From assembly GCA_007129985.1 (NCBI GenBank), contig SKUL01000278.1, forward strand, positions 1 to 5,034: a stretch of DNA of 5,034 nucleotides, in the 5' to 3' direction. Position numbers and translations under genes: made by a program. The notes beneath the pieces are model-generated. The model worked only from the letters and a program-made list of their open reading frames with translations, made no database searches and was not told the origin of the DNA. The stretch comes from Flavobacteriales bacterium (GTDB lineage: Bacteria; Bacteroidota; Bacteroidia; Flavobacteriales_D; SKUL01). Positions 1-4,379 of the stretch are shown here, piece by piece; within the stretch, counting starts at the first letter, position 1, and every line of letters starts with the position of its first letter.

Positions 1-20
1 CCAACCAGTCTTTCGACTAA
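1..20 (+). CDS. 3' end of an upstream gene, possibly M23-family metallopeptidase
   Basis: Only the last five codons are visible. In the frame starting at base 3 the sequence reads Asn-Gln-Ser-Phe-Asp and then TAA at 18-20. The stop is 3 nt before the MerR start, the tight spacing of an operon. A terminal NQS(F/L)D is, from memory, how many Bacteroidota M23 (LytM-type, cell-wall peptidase) proteins end, and these genes are often found directly before a short MerR gene. Five residues cannot prove a family: the stop and the spacing are seen, the identity is inferred from context. Confidence 0.4.
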
Positions 21-23
21 TTC

Positions 24-368
24 ATGTCTATCCCTGAGTTTTCAGATACCAAGCTCTATTATTCTATTGGCGAAGTGGCCGACAGGATGGGGGTGAATGC
101 CTCGCTTATCAGGTTCTGGGAGAAGGAGTTTGGTTTGCAGCCAACCAAGAACAAGAAGGGCAACAGACTTTTCACCACTGCTGATATTGCCGAGCTCGAA
201 CTGATTTACCACCTGGTGAAAGAGCGCGGTTTTACACTTGAAGGCGCGCGACAGAAAATGAAATCTGACCGACAGGCCGCCGAGCGCGAAAAAGAGGTGG
301 TTGAGCGCCTCAACAAGGTGCGCGGCTTTTTGCTTGAGCTGAAGACCAATCTAGACCGCAATTCCTAA
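24..368 (+). CDS. Short MerR-family transcriptional regulator
   Basis: A 114-residue DNA-binding protein of the MerR family. The N-terminal winged helix-turn-helix spans about residues 12-80. The helix-turn-helix (YSIGEVADRMGVNASLIRFW, 13-32) carries the family's I-R-F-W-E-K signature in place of the usual LRYYE. A wing follows (KKGNRLFTTADI, 44-55), then the segment RGFTLEGARQKM (68-79). Residues about 66-112 are charged and helical and should form the antiparallel dimerisation coiled coil. No effector domain follows: there are no metal-binding cysteines and no B12-binding domain as in the carotenoid regulators CarA/CarH. The ATG at 24 was chosen because it lies 3 nt after the preceding stop. 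The gene is tail-to-tail with the desaturase, 6 bp apart, so closeness does not show that it regulates it. Family is certain; target and signal are unknown. Confidence 0.9.
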   Translation: MSIPEFSDTKLYYSIGEVADRMGVNASLIRFWEKEFGLQPTKNKKGNRLFTTADIAELELIYHLVKERGFTLEGARQKMKSDRQAAEREKEVVERLNKVRGFLLELKTNLDRNS

Positions 369-374
369 TCTTTC

Positions 375-1859
375 CTATCGGGCAGATGTCGTTGCGAAGT
401 CTTTGCCTATGCGCTCCGTAGCAATTTTAGCAGAGAGCAGGCAAAGCGGAGTTCCACCACCGGGATGAACGCTACCTCCGGCGAAATACAAGCCTTTGAT
501 TTTGTTGCTGAAATTGGCGTGTCGCAGAAATGCCGCAAACATGTTGTTGCTGCTTGCCCCGTAAATTGAGCCCATGTAGGATGAGGTTTGCGCTTCCACC
601 ACGCGAGGCTCCAGTATGCGCTCACAGGCAATAAGCGGTTTGATATCCCTGCCGAGTATGTTGCTGAGTTTCCGCAGCACATTCTCGCGGGTACGATCAA
701 TAAGCGCGTCCCAATCCTGACCGTAATTGGCCGGTACATTAATCATCACAAACCAGTTTTCGCATCCGGGGGGCGCGTCCGATGGCTGGTCTTTTACCGT
801 ATTGTTGATGTAGATCGTGGGATCGTCGGTGATGGTTTTGGTGTTGAATAGGCAGTCAAACTCGTGTTTGTAGTCGGCAGAGAAAAATGCGTTGTGTAAA
901 TCCAACTCCGGAAAGACATCTTTTACGCCCCAGTAAAACACCATCATACTGGTTGAGCGCTCCTGGCGCAATACTTTTTCGGGGGCTTTTTCTCCGGCCA
1001 GCAGTTTACGGTAGGTGGGCACAACGTCCATGTTGCTCACCACAATATCAGCGTCGTAGTTGCCTTTGCTTGTTTCAATTCCCGTGGCTTTTTTACGCTC
1101 AACCCTGATGCGCTCTACTTTCTCATCGAAGTGAAAAGTTACTCCGCACTCGATGGCCAATTCGTAAAGGGCCTTGGTCATTCCATAAAAGCCTCCTTCA
1201 ATAAAGTATGTGCCGAGGTTATACTCAAGGTGTGCAATGGTGTTGAGGATGCCGGGTGCCACGTAAGGCGATGATCCATTGAACGTAGCATAGCGATTAA
1301 AGAGTTGTACCAACTTCGGGTGCTTCAGCCGTTTGGTGTTTACCTTGTTCAGCGTGTTAGTAATGTCGAGTTGCGGAAATCGTGCTATGGCTTTGAGGGC
1401 ATCGCGGGTCATAAAGGTTCCTGCCTGATGGATGGACTCCTGCAGGAAGATTTTACCTGCCAGTTCGTGGTTTTTTTTGCTGTGGTCCAGGTATTTCCGA
1501 ATCACATCGCCGGATACACCTGTCTTTTCTTCCACTTCGTTGCAAAACTTGTCGCGATCGGCGTAACCTGTAATATGGGTGCCATCGGGATAGAAGTACC
1601 GGCAAATAAGTTCTTTTCGCTTGTAGTTGAAATGGTCACGCGGATTTTTTCCCGCCAGTTCATAGAGTTCATCCACCAGCCAGGTCATGGTGCTTACCGA
1701 AGGGCCGGCGTCGAAGCGGTAGCCGTCCATCCAGAATTCGTGGAGTTTACCCCCGGGGTACGAACTGGCTTCAAAAACGTGTACTTCCCATCCTTTCAGT
1801 GCAAGCCTTATGCTGCTCGCCATGCCGGCCACTCCGGAACCAATAACTACTGCTTTCAT
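375..1859 (-). CDS. crtD: CrtI/CrtD-type carotenoid desaturase, probably hydroxycarotenoid 3,4-desaturase CrtD
   Basis: A 494-residue FAD-dependent carotenoid desaturase. The N-terminal Rossmann fold shows GSGVAG (7-12), the ribose-binding Glu30 at the end of the second strand, then GGK (36-38) and FDAGPS. The C-terminal family signature is GGSVHPGGGTPLCLLSAKI (461-479). This GGSVHPGGG form, with internal NGSSPYVAPGI and SSNNMFAAFLRH, fits my memory of Bacteroidota CrtD better than the phytoene desaturase CrtI, which usually has a GQ..VPGPGVPPSLISG-type ending. CrtD introduces the 3,4 double bond in acyclic 1-hydroxy carotenoid ends, after a CruF/CrtC hydratase, towards saproxanthin, myxol or flexixanthin-type pigments at the membrane. 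The ATG at 1859 is preferred over a TTG at 1877: it gives the standard MKAVVIGSG start, and a promoter element ends 5 nt before it. No crtB, crtI, cruF or crtY is in the window. Superfamily is very sure; CrtD versus another CrtI-type desaturase is moderately sure. Confidence 0.85.
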   Translation of the reverse strand: MKAVVIGSGVAGMASSIRLALKGWEVHVFEASSYPGGKLHEFWMDGYRFDAGPSVSTMTWLVDELYELAGKNPRDHFNYKRKELICRYFYPDGTHITGYADRDKFCNEVEEKTGVSGDVIRKYLDHSKKNHELAGKIFLQESIHQAGTFMTRDALKAIARFPQLDITNTLNKVNTKRLKHPKLVQLFNRYATFNGSSPYVAPGILNTIAHLEYNLGTYFIEGGFYGMTKALYELAIECGVTFHFDEKVERIRVERKKATGIETSKGNYDADIVVSNMDVVPTYRKLLAGEKAPEKVLRQERSTSMMVFYWGVKDVFPELDLHNAFFSADYKHEFDCLFNTKTITDDPTIYINNTVKDQPSDAPPGCENWFVMINVPANYGQDWDALIDRTRENVLRKLSNILGRDIKPLIACERILEPRVVEAQTSSYMGSIYGASSNNMFAAFLRHANFSNKIKGLYFAGGSVHPGGGTPLCLLSAKIATERIGKDFATTSAR

Positions 1860-1864
1860 GGGAG

Positions 1865-1895
1865 CGAAGGTACCCAACTTTAGACTTGTTAAATC
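1865..1895 (-). promoter_or_regulatory. Putative promoter of the desaturase gene, near-leaderless
   Basis: On the minus strand TACCTTCG (1872 down to 1865) matches the Bacteroidota -7 motif TAnnTTTG at all but one fixed base. Its last base is 5 nt before the ATG at 1859, so transcription would start at or within a few bases of the start codon. A weak -33 candidate TTTA (1893-1890) lies 17 nt upstream. The position is typical of the phylum, but the -33 match is poor. Confidence 0.45.
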
Positions 1896-1910
1896 TGATA
1901 TTTGTCAGTC

Positions 1911-1941
1911 TTCGTGTTATTGAGGTGTTTCGATATATTTG
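1911..1941 (+). promoter_or_regulatory. Bacteroidota-type promoter of the exported hypothetical gene
   Basis: TATATTTG (1934-1941) is a perfect match to the TAnnTTTG -7 motif. TTCG (1911-1914) lies exactly 19 nt upstream and differs by one base from the -33 motif TTTG. The expected transcription start is near 1948, giving a leader of about 22 nt before the ATG at 1970. No Shine-Dalgarno sequence is seen in that leader, which is AT-rich, as is usual in this phylum. Confidence 0.7.
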
Positions 1942-1969
1942 TTCCAGTCTGATATAAAACCAATCAATC

Positions 1970-2491
1970 ATGAAAAACCAATGTGTAAAGTGGCTGGCAG
2001 CAAGCGGGCTGTTGTTTTTGTTTGTTTGTGGATGGTCCAGCTCACTGAATGCTCAGATAGCGGAAAAGCATCAAGGGTCTGATCGCATTGAGTTACGGTC
2101 AACGTTTTTTGGGTTGTACTATTTACACAATGGGCGCTTAAAATCCGGCCGTCAAATCCGACCAGTGTTCCAAGAAAATCAGAGTGCTTTTCAGTTGTTT
2201 AAGGCTGGACGTTTGGAACGGACCATAGGTGAGTTCAGCTCCTACGTCGGTGGTTTTGGACTTGGGTGGTTGCTTGTGGTAGCACTCAATGAGGAGGAGG
2301 CCCCGTGGTATGTCTATGGTATGTCAGCAATAGCTATTCCTTCTATAGTGTTTACGGTAAGAGGTACGAACAAAATCAGACGCGCCGTAGCCACGTACAA
2401 CTCCGGCCCTGTGGGGCTTGGGGCGCACAAAGGCGCAACATGGTCTATCGGAGGCCAGCAACACGGTTTTGGATTGGGTGTTTGCTGGTAG
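1970..2491 (+). CDS. Small exported hypothetical protein with two hydrophobic segments
   Basis: A 173-residue protein of unknown function. Residues 1-28 form a signal peptide: Lys2 and Lys7, a hydrophobic core ASGLLFLFVCGW, and a signal peptidase I site after SLNA (25-28), leaving an N-terminal Gln. The middle has the pattern YLHNGRLKSGRQIRPVF..N..AFQLFKAGR, then a glycine-rich hydrophobic stretch (about 92-107) and a second one (about 113-130). After these come a basic turn, RAVATYNSG, and an alternating end GGQQHGFGLGVCW resembling a final membrane strand. I recall this arrangement (a 'K.G..L....' segment, then F.GGF..GW..G-like hydrophobic pair, then AV..YN) from unnamed Bacteroidota envelope proteins. 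Its place is probably the periplasm or envelope. It has its own promoter and ends 5 bp from the cold-shock gene, tail to tail. Gene is likely real; no function is proposed. Confidence 0.75.
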   Translation: MKNQCVKWLAASGLLFLFVCGWSSSLNAQIAEKHQGSDRIELRSTFFGLYYLHNGRLKSGRQIRPVFQENQSAFQLFKAGRLERTIGEFSSYVGGFGLGWLLVVALNEEEAPWYVYGMSAIAIPSIVFTVRGTNKIRRAVATYNSGPVGLGAHKGATWSIGGQQHGFGLGVCW

Positions 2492-2496
2492 AAGCC

Positions 2497-2943
2497 CTAT
2501 TTGAGCACCTTTACATTGATGGCAACGGGGCCTTTTTCGCCGGGGGCTATTTCAAAACTTACACGATTTCCCTCGCGTATTTCGTCCAGGTGCGATTTTA
2601 CGTGGGTAAACAAGCTCTCACTGGTGCCTTTAACAGCAATAAAGCCATAGCCTTTCGATTCGTCAAAAAACTTCACAGTACCCTCTTTTACAGGGTCCTC
2701 TTCTTCTTTGGGTGGAATACCGATTACAATGTCTTCGGCGTTAATTTCTTCACGATTCTGTTCTTCGGGCGGGGTGTCAACAATATTCCCGAACTCATCC
2801 ACGTAGGCAATCATATCGTCGAAGTCCGTCCTACCGGAGTTTTCCTCCTTGCGGGCCTCTTTGCGCTTCAACTTATCTTCTTTCTTTTTCTGCTTCTTTT
2901 TTTCTTTCTCCCGTTTGTTCCAGGACTCGTGTGATCTTCCCAT
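2497..2943 (-). CDS. Cold-shock-domain protein with Lys/Glu-rich N-terminal extension
   Basis: A 148-residue cytoplasmic nucleic-acid-binding protein. The C-terminal cold-shock domain covers about 85-148: it begins KEGTVKFFDESKGYGFI, with RNP1 as K97-G-Y-G-F-I102 and a divergent RNP2 as LFTHV (111-115), and ends with the usual EKGPVAINVKVL. Canonical CspA is about 70 residues, so half of this protein is extra. Residues 1-36 are an extremely basic and acidic tract (WNKREKEKKKQKKKEDKLKR begins at 8), and 37-84 is a linker containing MIAYVDEFGNIVDTPP (44-59). From memory this layout recurs in Bacteroidota, where it is a separate long cold-shock-protein type; an RNA-chaperone role is inferred from the domain. 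The ATG at 2943 gives the familiar MGRS start. It lies 138 bp downstream of another minus-strand gene. The plus-strand frame across it is a mirror of the lysine tract and not a gene. Confidence 0.92.
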   Translation of the reverse strand: MGRSHESWNKREKEKKKQKKKEDKLKRKEARKEENSGRTDFDDMIAYVDEFGNIVDTPPEEQNREEINAEDIVIGIPPKEEEDPVKEGTVKFFDESKGYGFIAVKGTSESLFTHVKSHLDEIREGNRVSFEIAPGEKGPVAINVKVLK

Positions 2944-2997
2944 GTGTGGATTTTGGTGCTTAAATTTTGCAGGCGGCGACGTTCGCTACCCGAGCCA

Positions 2998-3005
2998 ACA
3001 AGATA
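2998..3005 (-). promoter_or_regulatory. Weak -7 element candidate for the cold-shock gene
   Basis: TATCTTGT on the minus strand (3005 down to 2998) resembles TAnnTTTG with two mismatches at the end. No convincing -33 TTTG is found about 19-21 nt upstream. If used, it would leave a leader of about 50 nt, and longer leaders are common for cold-shock genes. The alternative is transcription from the gene upstream on the same strand. Confidence 0.25.
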
Positions 3006-3081
3006 CAACATTTTTCCCGAACAGCCATAGGTCTTTTCCGAGCCATGTGATTGTTTGGGGTTGTCCCCGTTGTGTATTTCA

Positions 3082-3468
3082 CTATTCGAAAAATTCCTCG
3101 TAGTAGCCCAGCAGGTGGAGCTGCACCTTGTTCATGGACTCCATAGAGGCAGGGTCTCCCATTTCTTTCAACATTCCATCAAGCGGTGCGATAAAACGGT
3201 GAATAGGAGCATTGCGCTCCTCAGATTCCGGGCAATTTTTTTTCAGCTCCTGGAGCTCCATTTGCAGTAATTCGCGCAGTCCTTCAAATTCAGGATTTTT
3301 CTTCCATTTGTCAATCAGGGCAATCATGGTTTCCAGTCCGCGCTCAGCTTCCGGACAAGGAACTTGAAGTGAAGTGTCGTTCACGTAATTGGAATTCGTA
3401 GGACTCGGTGCTGGTTCCCAACTCCAGCCCCAAATCAAAGTTATCGCAATCAAAACTGGTTTAATCAT
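3082..3468 (-). CDS. Small hypothetical protein, probably exported
   Basis: A 128-residue protein I do not recognise. The N-terminus MIKPVLIAITLIWGWSW (1-17) has a lysine followed by a hydrophobic run, then a Pro/Ser/Asn-rich stretch (18-33), so a short signal peptide or membrane anchor is plausible. No lipobox cysteine is present. The rest is charged and mostly helical: residues 42-80 and 92-128 are rich in Glu, Lys, Leu and Met with little hydrophobic clustering. The two cysteines, Cys38 and Cys79, flank the first helical part and could form a disulphide in the periplasm. The ATG at 3468 is the only start that keeps the hydrophobic N-terminus, and a perfect -7 motif lies 43 nt upstream. It is divergent from the two-component operon. 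Support for the gene comes from its promoter and sensible composition; function is unknown. Confidence 0.65.
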   Translation of the reverse strand: MIKPVLIAITLIWGWSWEPAPSPTNSNYVNDTSLQVPCPEAERGLETMIALIDKWKKNPEFEGLRELLQMELQELKKNCPESEERNAPIHRFIAPLDGMLKEMGDPASMESMNKVQLHLLGYYEEFFE

Positions 3469-3489
3469 GTCGCACTGATGTTGATTAAT

Positions 3490-3519
3490 CCTCCTTCACA
3501 AGGAAGTTTCGCAAAGATA
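3490..3519 (-). promoter_or_regulatory. Promoter -7 element and 5'-end hairpin of the small hypothetical gene
   Basis: TATCTTTG on the minus strand (3519 down to 3512) is a perfect TAnnTTTG. Transcription would start near 3506, so the mRNA would begin almost directly with the stem TCCTT-GTG-AAGGA (3504-3492). The second arm continues into AAGGAGG (3496-3490), a perfect Shine-Dalgarno core, but it lies 21 nt before the ATG at 3468, too far for ordinary use. No clear -33 motif was found. Confidence 0.55.
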
Positions 3520-3607
3520 ATCAACTAAACGGATGTGGATGTCTTGCGTTAATCAGAACGTCCAAACAGCAGGCCTATTTTTGATTATCCCGAATACCCG
3601 CGCTGAA

Positions 3608-3635
3608 GTTAAAATATCGTTAACTTCGCATTAAC
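3608..3635 (+). promoter_or_regulatory. Tandem TTAA operator, three boxes at 11-bp spacing
   Basis: TTAA occurs at 3609-3612, 3620-3623 and 3631-3634, exactly 11 bp apart. The first two are preceded by G (GTTAA) and the last two are followed by C (TTAAC). OmpR-family regulators such as PhoB, PhoP and CtrA bind head-to-tail direct repeats at 11-bp spacing, and CtrA's site is TTAA-N7-TTAA. The array is just upstream of a gene of that family and before a perfect -7 motif at 3658, so autoregulation is the simplest reading. The binding protein is inferred. Confidence 0.5.
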
Positions 3636-3657
3636 GTAACCCGCTGAAGCATGGAGG

Positions 3658-3665
3658 TACATTTG
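3658..3665 (+). promoter_or_regulatory. -7 promoter element of the two-component operon
   Basis: TACATTTG is a perfect TAnnTTTG. Transcription would start near 3671, with a leader of about 19 nt before the ATG at 3690. No TTTG -33 element is found at the right distance; the TTAA array lies there instead, as expected for an activator-dependent promoter. A second perfect motif, TATTTTTG at 3576-3583, upstream of the array, is an alternative start giving a longer leader. Confidence 0.55.
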
Positions 3666-3689
3666 CATGAGAATTCGATATCGGACGAT

Positions 3690-4376
3690 ATGCAAAACCA
3701 GACAAAAGGAAAGATTCTGATCGTTGACGACGATACAGATATTCAGGATATGCTCAGCTATAACTTGCGAAAAGAAGGCTATCAGGTGCGAACAGCTGGC
3801 GACGGTAAAAAAGCCGTAGCTGTTGCCGCAGATTTTAGCCCTGATTTGATTATTCTCGACGTGATGATGCCCGAAATGGACGGTATCGAAACATGTCGTG
3901 AACTCCGCATGAACAGTGATCTTGATCACACGCTCATCGCTTTCCTGACTGCCCGCGGTGAAGATTATTCGCAGATTGCCGGATTTGAGGCGGGTGCGGA
4001 TGATTACATCTCCAAGCCGGTAAAGCCAAGAGTTTTGGTAAGCAGGGTGCAGGCCCTCATGCGGCGTAAGGGAGGACAGGAAGAAGCGCCCGCTTCCAAC
4101 CAGCACGGCGATGTGGTGATTGACCACGAAAAGTACCGTGTGACCCGTTCGGGCGAGGAAATTCCCATGCCCAAAAAGGAATTTGAATTGCTTTCACTCC
4201 TGATGTCGAAACCCGGAAGGGTCTTTACCCGCGAAATTATCCTGAGCCAGATTTGGGGCAACGACGTGGTGGTAGGTGACCGAACCATTGACGTTCATAT
4301 TCGCAAGCTTCGCGAAAAAGTAGGAGACCAGTTCATCAAAACCGTAAAGGGCGTGGGCTACAAGATTGATGCCTAG
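3690..4376 (+). CDS. OmpR/PhoB-family response regulator
   Basis: A 228-residue DNA-binding response regulator. The receiver domain (about 7-124) has the acidic pocket V12-D-D-D15, phosphoacceptor Asp57 in ILDVMMPEMDG (55-65), switch residues Thr87 and Tyr106, and K109-P110. After a short linker (GGQEEAPASNQ) comes a winged-helix effector domain (about 140-228), with KKEFELLSLL, the recognition-helix region GDRTIDVHIRKLREKVG and the wing end TVKGVGYKID. All catalytic residues are present, so it should be phosphorylated by the adjacent kinase and bind direct repeats as a dimer. An in-frame ATG at 3651 would add 13 residues (MEVHLHENSISDD). I chose 3690 because family members begin just before the KILIVDDD strand and a perfect -7 promoter motif lies at 3658-3665, inside the extension. 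The fold resembles PhoB, but the signal (phosphate or other) cannot be read from sequence, so no symbol is given. Confidence 0.93.
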   Translation: MQNQTKGKILIVDDDTDIQDMLSYNLRKEGYQVRTAGDGKKAVAVAADFSPDLIILDVMMPEMDGIETCRELRMNSDLDHTLIAFLTARGEDYSQIAGFEAGADDYISKPVKPRVLVSRVQALMRRKGGQEEAPASNQHGDVVIDHEKYRVTRSGEEIPMPKKEFELLSLLMSKPGRVFTREIILSQIWGNDVVVGDRTIDVHIRKLREKVGDQFIKTVKGVGYKIDA

Positions 4377-4379
4377 CCC

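Noticed and set aside
395..460. Complementary words TTGCC/GGCAA and CTCCG/CGGAG near the end of the desaturase gene
   Set aside because: The pairings cross instead of nesting, lie within coding sequence, and have no U-run; probably chance.
24..1859. MerR gene as the light- or B12-dependent regulator of the carotenoid gene
   Set aside because: The protein ends after the DNA-binding and coiled-coil parts and lacks the B12-binding domain of CarA/CarH; being tail-to-tail is not evidence of regulation.
1305..1883. 192-codon open frame on the plus strand
   Set aside because: It lies antisense to the 5' part of the desaturase, whose cofactor motifs are unmistakable, and shows no recognisable domain or promoter.
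2305..2934. 209-codon open frame on the plus strand with Phe/Leu-rich end
   Set aside because: It overlaps the exported hypothetical gene and mirrors the cold-shock gene; its hydrophobic run is the complement of the lysine codons, so it is not a membrane protein.
2990..3044. Repeated CCGAGCC at 2990-2996 and 3038-3044 before the cold-shock gene
   Set aside because: A 7-bp repeat with no matching context or regular spacing; expected by chance.
3057..3068. GGGG-TTGT-CCCC inverted repeat downstream of the small hypothetical gene, as a terminator
   Set aside because: The stem is only 4 bp and no U-run follows on the minus strand (AAACAATC follows), so it is not supported as an intrinsic terminator.
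3609..4127. 172-codon open frame on the minus strand
   Set aside because: It is antisense to the receiver domain of the response regulator, which has every catalytic residue.
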